From the NCBI GenBank assembly GCA_028697025.1, contig JAQVFZ010000003.1, positions 1 to 35,130 of the forward strand: a stretch of DNA of 35,130 nucleotides, in the 5' to 3' direction. This document shows, piece after piece, positions 1 to 8,581 of this stretch. The position numbers were made by a program, and so were the translations under genes. The notes beneath the pieces were generated by a model. That model did no database searches, was not told the origin of the DNA, and saw only the letters and a list, made by a program, of their open reading frames with translations. How positions within the stretch are numbered: position 1 is the first letter of the stretch; every line of letters starts with the position of its first letter. Origin of the DNA: Candidatus Izemoplasmatales bacterium. Lineage in GTDB: Bacteria; Bacillota_I; Bacilli_A; Izemoplasmatales; Hujiaoplasmataceae.

Positions 1-1053
1 GCCTGATTGGGAAATCAAGACGAAAAGCGCGTCTTTTTCCAGAAGCGGAGGATTATAGGCAAATTCGCTGGCGATAAACACTTCAGTCGGAATCTTGGTC
101 AGGTTTTCAAAATAAAATCTGCCGATGTATCCGGCATGCATTGAAGTGCCCGCTGCCAGGATATATATTCTTTTTTTATTTTTGAACAGATTTTTGGTTT
201 TATCGGATACGTCCAGTTTACCGTTGATCAGATACTTGGAGATGATTCTTCTGATAACGGCGGGTTGTTCGGATATTTCCTTCAACATGAAATGCTCATA
301 GCCGCCCTTGTCGATTTCGTTAACGGCCAAATCCATTTTATGCTGCTGCAATTTGACTGATTTCCCGATGATGTCATAAGCTTGGAAAGTTGTTTTTCCG
401 TTCTTTTGGGCCACGATGAAGGTCTTATCTTCAATCAAATAATAGTACTCGCTATTACCTACCAAAGCCATCAAATCCGAACCAAAGGTCACACCTTTAT
501 CGGAAGAACCTATTAATAGCGGACTTTTGTTTTTGGCCGCATAAATCGTATCGTTTTTTTCTTTATCCATGATTAAAAGCGCGTAGGAACCTTCAAGGAG
601 CGAAAGCGTCTTTCTAATTGCTTCTTCTGCGGACATCGTCTTGGCAAAGTTTTCAATTAGGTCCGCAATTACTTCCGTATCGGTTTCACTGATGAAAGTA
701 AAGCCTTGAAGATACCTCGCTGTTAATTCCTTATAGTTGTCGATAACGCCATTGTGAACGACAATAAAACGATCCGAAGCCGATGAGTGCGGATGAGAAT
801 TGACTTGATTCGGTTCGCCATGAGTCGCCCAGCGCGTATGTCCAATTCCGATGAAATTATTCATCTTATAATCATAACTGTTTATCAAATGGTCAACACG
901 ACCAGGAGTTTTATAAGTAACGTATCTACAATTCTCTTCGTTCAAGAAACTGATACCGCAAGAGTCATAACCGCGGTATTCAAGTTTTTTCAAACCGTTC
1001 AAAATCACATCGGTCGCTTTAAGTTTCCCGATATAGCCAACGATTCCACACAT
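1..1053 (-). CDS. glmS: glutamine--fructose-6-phosphate aminotransferase (isomerizing), C-terminus beyond window edge
   Basis: Reverse-strand translation starts MCGIVGYIGKLKATDVILNGLKKLEYRGYDSCGI and continues open to base 1; N-terminal Cys2 amidotransferase motif, GIGHTRWATHG and a SIS-domain region (AAGTSMHAGYIGR). SD-like AGGGGGAAG upstream. Confidence 0.97.
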   Translation of the reverse strand, partial: MCGIVGYIGKLKATDVILNGLKKLEYRGYDSCGISFLNEENCRYVTYKTPGRVDHLINSYDYKMNNFIGIGHTRWATHGEPNQVNSHPHSSASDRFIVVHNGVIDNYKELTARYLQGFTFISETDTEVIADLIENFAKTMSAEEAIRKTLSLLEGSYALLIMDKEKNDTIYAAKNKSPLLIGSSDKGVTFGSDLMALVGNSEYYYLIEDKTFIVAQKNGKTTFQAYDIIGKSVKLQQHKMDLAVNEIDKGGYEHFMLKEISEQPAVIRRIISKYLINGKLDVSDKTKNLFKNKKRIYILAAGTSMHAGYIGRFYFENLTKIPTEVFIASEFAYNPPLLEKDALFVLISQSG

Positions 1054-1081
1054 GAATTATCTTCCCCCTAGGATAAAAATC

Positions 1082-1110
1082 ATTATATCAAAAAAAATGA
1101 ATATTTGCAA
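1082..1110 (-). promoter_or_regulatory. putative glmS promoter
   Basis: Minus-strand TTGCAA (1110-1105) - 17 nt - TATAAT (1087-1082), about 20 nt before the SD/ATG. Confidence 0.7.
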
Positions 1111-1121
1111 CGCAAATATTC
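1090..1121 (-). terminator. intrinsic terminator of the ABC operon
   Basis: Perfect 10-bp stem GAATATTTGC/GCAAATATTC (1099-1108/1112-1121), 3-nt loop, then T-run on minus strand. Confidence 0.85.
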
Positions 1122-1149
1122 TCTTCTAAAATCAAAAAGACCGCAAAAA

Positions 1150-1881
1150 CTACTTGCAGTCTGCATAAATATTGACTAAAACCGTTATCATAAACATAAC
1201 CGTTAAGCCGATTAAGTAAATCACTCCTTCCTGATAGATAATGACATTGTCATTAATTAAAGTGAAAGACGGTACGAACGATAAAATTACTGTTTCTAAA
1301 TCAGAGAAATAATCACTGGGAAATAAAATCGTCTTTTTGTACCAAAAAATGACTATTGGTACCGTCAATATCAGAAAATGATTAAAAATCGCAAATAAAA
1401 AAAATACCATGACCTGAAGAAAGATAGCCTGATAAATAATCCAAGCAAATAGATTAATCAAAATTGCCAATCTTAAAGGAAAGGGAGTAAACCAATTAAC
1501 CAGAATCACAGTAGATATGAATGCAAAAGCGATTGATAAAATTGTCGATAAAAAGGCTGCTAAATAGCGACTAAGGAAGAAATTGGCTCTTTGACGTCTA
1601 TTTTCGGTGGTAAAGAAAACCAAGACCTGGTTTGTTTTCGAAGAAAGTACGGTCGCAATAAAAATTGCAGTGATGCTGACCATGACTTCGACCAACAAGC
1701 CGCTTTCAACTAGAAATGTTTTAAGATATTCTTCAGGATATAGGTCCAACACTTGATATCCCATTTCAAGATTCAAAGTGAAAACCAAACCCAAGACGAT
1801 GACGATCAGAACAATTGCATAACAGATTATAAAAATCGAGGAAAAGAGATAATTGAATTGCAATTTTAGATAATTCATCAT
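1150..1881 (-). CDS. ABC transporter permease-like integral membrane protein (about 6 TM segments)
   Basis: Highly hydrophobic ORF overlapping the ABC ATPase gene by 4 bp (ATGA). Confidence 0.75.
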   Translation of the reverse strand: MMNYLKLQFNYLFSSIFIICYAIVLIVIVLGLVFTLNLEMGYQVLDLYPEEYLKTFLVESGLLVEVMVSITAIFIATVLSSKTNQVLVFFTTENRRQRANFFLSRYLAAFLSTILSIAFAFISTVILVNWFTPFPLRLAILINLFAWIIYQAIFLQVMVFFLFAIFNHFLILTVPIVIFWYKKTILFPSDYFSDLETVILSFVPSFTLINDNVIIYQEGVIYLIGLTVMFMITVLVNIYADCK

Positions 1882-2504
1882 TGAATTCTACCGTTGACTA
1901 TTTCAATAATATTTCTCGACTTATATCTGAACTTTTCGGGACTGTGAGTAGAAATTATAACCAATCTTGTTTTGGCCAACTCATGTAAATAACTCAGTAA
2001 ATTCTTTTGACTCTCACTGTCCAAAGCTATCAATGGTTCATCAAGGATAATGATTTTCGGGTCATGGATCAGCGCCTGCAATAGATTGACCTTCTGCTTC
2101 ATTCCATTCGATAACGAGCGAATTTGCTTATGACGGTAACTTTCGAGATTGAACATCTTCAATAGATAAATTGAATGATCGTGATATGCCGCTTTTCCCA
2201 ACCCCTTGATTCTACCGATATTATACAAAAACTCCTCTACTGTGAAGAAATCGGGCATGATGTAGTATTCTGGAGCATAACCGATTCTCCATCTTTTCTT
2301 TTCGATATTGCCACTATAGCTGATCAATTTCATTATGCATTTCAATAGCGTCGACTTTCCCGATCCGTTCTTGCCAATCAAAAGATTGATACCTCCACTG
2401 TTCAAGCTTAAATTCAAGTCAAATACACCCTTGTCTTTACTATAAGCTTTCGTCAGATTATTGATAGTGATATTGATATTCTCTAATTTTATCGCTTTGT
2501 TCAT
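1878..2504 (-). CDS. ABC transporter ATP-binding protein
   Basis: Walker A GKNGSGKST, signature LSNGMKQK, Walker B IIILDEP, H-loop STH. Confidence 0.93.
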   Translation of the reverse strand: MNKAIKLENINITINNLTKAYSKDKGVFDLNLSLNSGGINLLIGKNGSGKSTLLKCIMKLISYSGNIEKKRWRIGYAPEYYIMPDFFTVEEFLYNIGRIKGLGKAAYHDHSIYLLKMFNLESYRHKQIRSLSNGMKQKVNLLQALIHDPKIIILDEPLIALDSESQKNLLSYLHELAKTRLVIISTHSPEKFRYKSRNIIEIVNGRIQ

Positions 2505-3381
2505 TCAGATCAATCATCTCATCGAAAAATAAATAATCGTCGATAATGAGGGTGTAATCACTATCATTGTAAGAATAGTCGATAATTATCGGAAAGCGGT
2601 AGATTTTACTTTTTTCACGGTAGACCATAGGTATTACATAGTAATATTCGCTTTCTAGCAAAAACTCGCCTTGATCCACTTCGTTGAACATCTCATAATC
2701 AGGAATGATTTCAGTCAATAGAGTTTGAGGAGCGATTTTCTCTTCACTGACGTAAACGCTGTTAAGGTCGAAAGAATAGTTGGAATCAAGAGTCCTAATA
2801 TTTTTGATGGTGATAGGGAAGTTAGTCAAACTTTCGAATCGAAAGACTAAGGCATTTATATAGTCGGAGCCTTCAAAATCGTTGATGACGGCATATAGAT
2901 TATTATAATCAAAATGATTGCTAGGATTGATTTCCCTAAAATCCAACCACACATCGCCAATCTCTAGTTCTAAGGAAACGTCATTGACGTAATTTATAGT
3001 TAGAAAACAGTCCTTCATCCCCAAAAATAGATCAGTGACTTTAATTTGAGTAAAATCAATTTCCAGATTGTACAAAGAATAACTTCTTCCCGAATAAACG
3101 ATATCTCCATCGTTCTTGTCAATCCTTAAAATGTCTACCGCAATCAAGCTATCTTCATTTTTTAATGAACTCGAAGCGATATTTTGCGTATGAGTGATGA
3201 AGGATTCGTCGCTATCAATGAATAAACTGACGAAAAGCGTTTCGTTTTCCGTCATCAAACGACTGTAGTTTTGTTTGATGGTAAAATAATTGACGACAGT
3301 CGCTTTTTCTTTCATTGTCAAAATTAGAATACTGCCGACAACCAAGTAAATGCCAATTATCAGAAAGAATAACTTTTTCAT
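2458..3381 (-). CDS. uncharacterised membrane-anchored extracytoplasmic protein, partner of the ABC transporter
   Basis: N-terminal hydrophobic segment MKKLFFLIIGIYLVVGSILILTM followed by a hydrophilic, probably beta-rich domain; 4-bp overlap with upstream gene. Confidence 0.75.
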   Translation of the reverse strand: MKKLFFLIIGIYLVVGSILILTMKEKATVVNYFTIKQNYSRLMTENETLFVSLFIDSDESFITHTQNIASSSLKNEDSLIAVDILRIDKNDGDIVYSGRSYSLYNLEIDFTQIKVTDLFLGMKDCFLTINYVNDVSLELEIGDVWLDFREINPSNHFDYNNLYAVINDFEGSDYINALVFRFESLTNFPITIKNIRTLDSNYSFDLNSVYVSEEKIAPQTLLTEIIPDYEMFNEVDQGEFLLESEYYYVIPMVYREKSKIYRFPIIIDYSYNDSDYTLIIDDYLFFDEMIDLNEQSDKIREYQYHYQ

Positions 3382-4010
3382 TTCATTCTTTCCTTGATGA
3401 TTTCATAATACTCGGTTTGAACCGTAAATGTCTCCCATCCGCCTTTTGTGGTATTTATCCAGAAAAAATAATATTTACCGACGCCGTTGTTGACTTCGCC
3501 TGTACCCCGAGTAATGATTTTCACATAAGTCTTCGGATCGACGATAATGGAAAATTCGTATGTTTCTTTGCTTGAGGTAAGTTTTGAATAGGAGATACTG
3601 GCTTTGATATCCGCGTCAACTGCGCCCTTGAATTTCTTGACTTCACCTTTAACTTCCAGTTTAATACCGCCAGTGGCCGATAATTGATACTTGGTTTCTT
3701 CTTTTTCTTCAAGAGTTATTTCGTGTTTGATTGCCGTATAGCCATTGTTATAAATTTTAAGTTTTGTTTCGGAAACAAATTCCACCGGTTCGTTACTATG
3801 GACAACGTTGATTTTCCAACCCATGAATTTTTTCTTTTTGATTTTTTCATAGTTTGATGAATAGTCACTATCTTCATAATCCTTCAATAAGAAAACTTCG
3901 TCATCTTCAAATACAATTTCTTGATAGTTCTGGTATTCTTCCGCCTGAATGTTAACCATATTCAATACCATAAAAAATGTAAACGCTAAGACAATTAACA
4001 ATTTTTTCAT
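3378..4010 (-). CDS. uncharacterised secreted protein with signal peptide; possible beta-rich aerolysin/ETX-MTX2-like segment (weak)
   Basis: Signal peptide MKKLLIVLAFTFFMVLNMVNIQA; AGGAGG SD 8 nt before ATG; alternating-residue segment GGIKLEVKGEVKKFKGAVDADIKASISYSKLTSSKETYEFSIIVDPKTYVKI. Confidence 0.75.
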   Translation of the reverse strand: MKKLLIVLAFTFFMVLNMVNIQAEEYQNYQEIVFEDDEVFLLKDYEDSDYSSNYEKIKKKKFMGWKINVVHSNEPVEFVSETKLKIYNNGYTAIKHEITLEEKEETKYQLSATGGIKLEVKGEVKKFKGAVDADIKASISYSKLTSSKETYEFSIIVDPKTYVKIITRGTGEVNNGVGKYYFFWINTTKGGWETFTVQTEYYEIIKERMK

Positions 4011-4052
4011 AAAAAAAACCTCCTCTTTGTTCTAAATACTACAATAGAGGAG
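4011..4052 (-). terminator. terminator-like hairpin between patatin gene and ABC module, overlapping the SD of the 210-aa gene
   Basis: Stem CTCCTCT-(A)-TTGT / ACAA-AGAGGAG (arms 4041-4052 and 4020-4030) followed on minus strand by GTTTTTTTT directly before ATG. Confidence 0.8.
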
Positions 4053-4062
4053 ATAAAATTCT

Positions 4063-4872
4063 TTAAATTAAAATATTTTCCTTGAAATAATTAAGCGTGT
4101 CATGATATCCCATCTCAAATCTTTTCTGGCCTTGATCTTGATCGAAGTTCAAGGTTCCGCCCAATGATTTTGATGGTTTAACCTCATAGAAATTGATGCC
4201 AGGATACTTATTCTTGTTGATGAAGTAAAGTCTGAACAAGTGAATCACGATAATGGTATCGCAGCCTGCATCAATCAGGGATTTTACCGGAGCATTGTCA
4301 TATAAGCCACCGTCGAACACCTGCTCACCATCCATATGAACGGAGGGGAAGACAAAAGGGATTGAACATGAAGCCAAAATTTGTTTTACGACCAATTCGT
4401 CCTTTTGTTTATGAAGCGGCGAATAGATTACTTGAGATTCTTTCTTGATATAATGTTTGAAGGATGATCTTAAAAGTCCCATCACTCCTTCGTTTTCCAT
4501 TCCAGCCGGAGATAGCGTTATAAAAATCTTTTGTTGTTTGATTTTAGCATAATCGATGTTGTCCTGCAATAGTTTTTCCAAAAGGGAAATTTCGTAGATG
4601 CCGCTGTTGACGACACCCAATTTCTTTTCTCTTAAGGTCTTGAAGACGGAAGTGTTCTTGTTGAAATCGTTTGAAGGATAATTCAACCATAATTCTTTGA
4701 TTTCATCAGGATTTTTGCATGCCAATAAAGTAGCGTTCACGGAACCGATGCTGGTTCCTGAGACGGCATAAATCTTTGGCAATATTCCCAATTCTTCAAG
4801 GGCTTTGATGGCTCCGGCCTGATATGATCCCCGGGCACCGCCGCCGGTTAAACATAATCCAATCTTTTTCAT
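4063..4872 (-). CDS. patatin-like phospholipase family protein
   Basis: Oxyanion hole GGGARG, nucleophile elbow GTSIG, DGG catalytic Asp motif (FDGGLYDN). Confidence 0.93.
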   Translation of the reverse strand: MKKIGLCLTGGGARGSYQAGAIKALEELGILPKIYAVSGTSIGSVNATLLACKNPDEIKELWLNYPSNDFNKNTSVFKTLREKKLGVVNSGIYEISLLEKLLQDNIDYAKIKQQKIFITLSPAGMENEGVMGLLRSSFKHYIKKESQVIYSPLHKQKDELVVKQILASCSIPFVFPSVHMDGEQVFDGGLYDNAPVKSLIDAGCDTIIVIHLFRLYFINKNKYPGINFYEVKPSKSLGGTLNFDQDQGQKRFEMGYHDTLNYFKENILI

Positions 4873-4885
4873 AAATTATTCCTTT

Positions 4886-6019
4886 TCAATATGGCAATTT
4901 TATGGTGTTTTGAAAGACTTCGTTGATGGTTCCGCCACCAAGGCAAATCTCTCCGTCATAAAAAACAGCTGCTTGTCCTGGGGTAATGGCTCTAACGGGT
5001 TTATTGGTTATAACTTCTAAAGTGGTCTCATCAAGCCATTTGATAATCACTGGATTATCCGCTTGACGATACCTGAATTTAGCCATGCATTCCTTAGTGC
5101 CGGTAAATTTTTCTGGTGAAATCCAGTTTACTCCTTCGACAATCACTCGATTGGCGTAAAGCAAGGGATGGTGAAAACCTTGTCCCGCCAATAAAACATT
5201 ATTTTTAATGTCTTTTCCAATCACGAACCAAGGCGCTTGTGAAAAACGACTGTCGCCGCCGATCAGAAGTCCTTTTCTTTGACCGATGGTGTAATACATC
5301 AATCCGTCATGTTGACCGACTACTTTGCCGTCCAATGTCTTGATGTCTCCCGGTTTGGCATAGATATAGTTTTTAAGAAAGTTCTTGAAGTCTCTTTCGC
5401 CAATGAAACAGATTCCGGTCGAATCTTTCTTTTGTGCCGTCGGCAAATTGTTTTCCATGGCGATTCTACGGACCTCGGTTTTAGGCAGATCCCCGACCGG
5501 AAACAAGCTTTTGCTCAACTGACTCTGATTGAGTTGGGAGAGAAAATAAGTTTGATCCTTATTATCGTCCACTCCCTTTAACAAGAAAAATACGCCGTTT
5601 TCTTCTTTAACCCTTGCATAGTGGCCATAAGCAAAATAGTCGGCTCCCAATGATTTTGCAACTTCTTGGAAACCGGCAAATTTGACATATTTGTTGCATA
5701 ATATATCTGGGTTCGGCGTCCGGTTTTTCTTATGTTCTTCCAAAAAGTAGGTAAAGACGTAATCCCAATATTCCTTGATGAAATCATGACGGTATAGTTC
5801 AATGCCCAAATGATCGGCAACCTTTTTAGCATCAAGATAATCTTGTTCCTGCGGGCAAATATCTTCAGTCAACGTCGGATTGCCTAAGATGTCATTGTTT
5901 GCAGCCGAATCCCAGTTTCTCATGAACAGCCCAACGACGTCATAACCCTGCTTTTTCAAAAGATAGGCGCTGACGGCTGAATCAACCCCTCCACTCAGTC
6001 CTACAACAACTCTTTTCAT
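4886..6019 (-). CDS. mnmA: tRNA-specific 2-thiouridylase MnmA
   Basis: PP-loop GLSGGVDSAVSAYLLKKQGYDVVGLFMRNWD; NPDILCNKYVKF; STGICFIGERDFKNFL. Confidence 0.97.
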   Translation of the reverse strand: MKRVVVGLSGGVDSAVSAYLLKKQGYDVVGLFMRNWDSAANNDILGNPTLTEDICPQEQDYLDAKKVADHLGIELYRHDFIKEYWDYVFTYFLEEHKKNRTPNPDILCNKYVKFAGFQEVAKSLGADYFAYGHYARVKEENGVFFLLKGVDDNKDQTYFLSQLNQSQLSKSLFPVGDLPKTEVRRIAMENNLPTAQKKDSTGICFIGERDFKNFLKNYIYAKPGDIKTLDGKVVGQHDGLMYYTIGQRKGLLIGGDSRFSQAPWFVIGKDIKNNVLLAGQGFHHPLLYANRVIVEGVNWISPEKFTGTKECMAKFRYRQADNPVIIKWLDETTLEVITNKPVRAITPGQAAVFYDGEICLGGGTINEVFQNTIKLPY

Positions 6020-7875
6020 GATGACCTCTTGACGTCGGAGACGATTCTGAAATCCGATCTTGGCGAAAGGGCGAATTCAAATACTTTTGGTGAATCTGGG
6101 CTTGCAGTGCGTTTGAACTGCTGAGAGAAAAAGCGTTTGAAGAAATTATCGACATATTCTTCTGCAATAGTCTTGTCCAATTCAAAGGCTATTTCCAATA
6201 AGTATTTGATTCTTTCCGAAGTATCGCCGGCGATAATATAGCGATGAAGGATAAAATCATTGATTTCATATTTGCCGATGATATTTTCGGTTATTTGCGA
6301 CGATCTGAGTTCAGGAGTGATAGGGGTATCGAGTATATCATATAAAACCTGGCGAAGTTCACCATCGTACTTGTTGTCTGCGTAGGCTTTTATCATGAAT
6401 TTGACGACGGTTTTCGGTACACCGCCGTTGACGTTGTACATAGACATCTGATCGCCGTTATAAGTCGACCAACCCAAAGCGATTTCACTCATGTCGCCAG
6501 TACCTAAAACCAGACCGTTCAATTGGTTGGCCAAGTTCATCAAGACCATGGTTCTGGCTCTAGCTTGAGCGTTTTCATAGGTTGTATCTTCATTGTTAAT
6601 ATCATGTTTAATCAATTCCAAATGATCTTTGACGTGTTGAGCTAAATCGATTTCTTCAGCGCTCACACCCAATAAATCCATCAGTTTTTTGGCATTGACA
6701 TTGGTTCTTGAGGAGGTGTGTAGTCCCGGCAGGGTATAAGCATGGATATTCTTCTTATCCAAACCCAAATACTCAAACGCACCAACTGCCGCAAGCAAAG
6801 CTAAACTTGAATCCAAACCGCCGCTTACGCCAATTACCAAGTTTTCAACATTTGTATGTTTTAATCTTTTTGCCAATCCGAATTCTTGGATTGATGCAAT
6901 CCGTTTATAAGCGTCAACGATATTGTTTTTCGGGACGAATGGCAATTTGTCCCATGGATCGGAAAACTTGAAGTTTTGGATTTTTGGCAAAGAGAATCTA
7001 ACGGTTTGATATTTCAACCTGTACTTCAAGACCGAGTCGCGATAAGAAGAATTGATTCTTCTTTCATATTTCAAGCGATCGATATCGATATCCGTTTCTA
7101 AGATTTCCGTTTCCAGCGAGAACACTTTGGCTTCCCTGATCAATCGGGCGTTGTTCGCAACGATATTATGCCCGGAAAAAACGGTTTCCGAGGTTGATTC
7201 ACTGGCACCGCTTGAGACATAGATATAAGCACCGCTATTTTTTCTTGAATGTTCCAGCACAGCGTTTCTTCTGACGTTCTCTTTTCCCAACACTTCATTG
7301 GAAGCGGATAGGTTGATGATGACGTTCGCGCCATTGACGCTCAAGAGATTTCCAGGCGTGATCGTCGCCCACATGTCTTCACAAATTTCCACGCCGAAAC
7401 TTACTTCATCATTGGTAAAGATGATATTTCCAAACGGCACTTTCTGGCCCAGAAGGTTGATATCCTGATAGATGTCAATACAGTCGAAGCCGGAATTGAA
7501 CCAACGTTTTTCATAATATTCCTTGGTATTTGGCAAATAGAATTTGGGAATTACACCCAAAATTCGATTTTTCTGGATGATGACGGCACAGTTAAGCACC
7601 AATTGATCGAGGACAATCGGCATTCCTAAAGCCACAACACCTAAAAAAGCATTATTTCTCAAAAAATAATCCAAAGCTTCATAACAATCGTCCAAGAGAT
7701 TATTGTGAAAAAACAAGTCGCCTGCAGTATAAGAACTTACCGACAGTTCCGGAAAAATTGCCATATGTGAATTTGTTTTTTCCAAAGCCAAAAGCATTTC
7801 CCTAACATTATGATTAGGATTTGCCACTTCAACTTTAGGTGATATTAAAGCAACCTTTAAAAAGCCATTTTCCAT
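6016..7875 (-). CDS. nadE: glutamine-dependent NAD+ synthetase (nitrilase plus NAD synthase domains)
   Basis: N-terminal nitrilase-like domain (PELSVSSYTAGDLF, EICEDMW) and PP-loop GVSGGLDSSLALL; LGTGDMSEIALGWSTYNGDQMSMYNVN. Confidence 0.97.
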   Translation of the reverse strand: MENGFLKVALISPKVEVANPNHNVREMLLALEKTNSHMAIFPELSVSSYTAGDLFFHNNLLDDCYEALDYFLRNNAFLGVVALGMPIVLDQLVLNCAVIIQKNRILGVIPKFYLPNTKEYYEKRWFNSGFDCIDIYQDINLLGQKVPFGNIIFTNDEVSFGVEICEDMWATITPGNLLSVNGANVIINLSASNEVLGKENVRRNAVLEHSRKNSGAYIYVSSGASESTSETVFSGHNIVANNARLIREAKVFSLETEILETDIDIDRLKYERRINSSYRDSVLKYRLKYQTVRFSLPKIQNFKFSDPWDKLPFVPKNNIVDAYKRIASIQEFGLAKRLKHTNVENLVIGVSGGLDSSLALLAAVGAFEYLGLDKKNIHAYTLPGLHTSSRTNVNAKKLMDLLGVSAEEIDLAQHVKDHLELIKHDINNEDTTYENAQARARTMVLMNLANQLNGLVLGTGDMSEIALGWSTYNGDQMSMYNVNGGVPKTVVKFMIKAYADNKYDGELRQVLYDILDTPITPELRSSQITENIIGKYEINDFILHRYIIAGDTSERIKYLLEIAFELDKTIAEEYVDNFFKRFFSQQFKRTASPDSPKVFEFALSPRSDFRIVSDVKRSS

Positions 7876-8456
7876 TATTTATTACCTCGATATAAATCGT
7901 TTCTCATGATGTATTGGTAAATCTCGTCCGTAACGTAAAACGGATCCAATGAGTCCCTAAAAGCGCTGGATGAGATATATTGTTTAAATCCGGCGACAAT
8001 TTGGAAATTATCTTTATATTGATACAACATCTGATCGTTTTCAATAATCTTTGCGCCATCAAGTCGATTGCGGTTGATGACGATGAATTTGAATTCTTTG
8101 ATTAGAGCTTCAGCGTTAATCCAACGCTTGATATTGACCAAGTTATCGCTACCGATAATGAAAGCCACTTCTTCACCAGGATACATTTCACTCAGCCTTT
8201 TCAAACTTTCATAGGTACCCAAATAGTTTTGATCATCAATCTCCAGCAACGAGATTGACGCTTTAGGCAAATCTTGGACCAGGATTTCCAGCATGTCAAT
8301 CCGGTATTGATCGGCAATCAATGTGCTCTTGTTGTATTTATTGGAAACGGGAAGAAAAATAAAATGATCAAAACCTACCACTTTATCGATTAAATTATAG
8401 ATTTCCTTATGTGCTAAAGTCGGGGGATTGAAGGCACCGCCAAAAACAACGACCAT
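7875..8456 (-). CDS. nadD: nicotinate-nucleotide adenylyltransferase
   Basis: GGAFNPPTLAHKEI nucleotidyltransferase motif, ISSSAFR (ISST/S-type motif); adjacent to nadE. Confidence 0.93.
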   Translation of the reverse strand: MVVVFGGAFNPPTLAHKEIYNLIDKVVGFDHFIFLPVSNKYNKSTLIADQYRIDMLEILVQDLPKASISLLEIDDQNYLGTYESLKRLSEMYPGEEVAFIIGSDNLVNIKRWINAEALIKEFKFIVINRNRLDGAKIIENDQMLYQYKDNFQIVAGFKQYISSSAFRDSLDPFYVTDEIYQYIMRNDLYRGNK

Positions 8457-8581
8457 ATGATCACATCCTCAACTTCATATTTTAACATATAAAAAATATA
8501 ATTTAAAGCAATATTCCCATTATAAATCAACAAATGCTGTGGTATACTAAATGGTGAATCATGAGAAAGGATGTGTTTAGC

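Noticed and set aside
787-1071. 94-aa plus-strand ORF
   Set aside because: Antisense to glmS; no SD or recognisable protein; glmS frame is clearly coding.
3315-3712. ORFs 3315..3575 (+) and 3521..3712 (-)
   Set aside because: Shadow ORFs over the two exported ABC-module proteins.
1150-4872. Patatin plus ABC module as an antiphage (CBASS-like) system
   Set aside because: No cyclase/CD-NTase or sensor nearby, patatin sits next to mnmA and is separated from the ABC module by a terminator-like hairpin; not supportable.
5279-7334. ORFs 5279..5581, 5578..5835, 5982..6185, 6708..6971 and 7140..7334
   Set aside because: Antisense or alternate-frame shadows of mnmA/nadE with no coding features.
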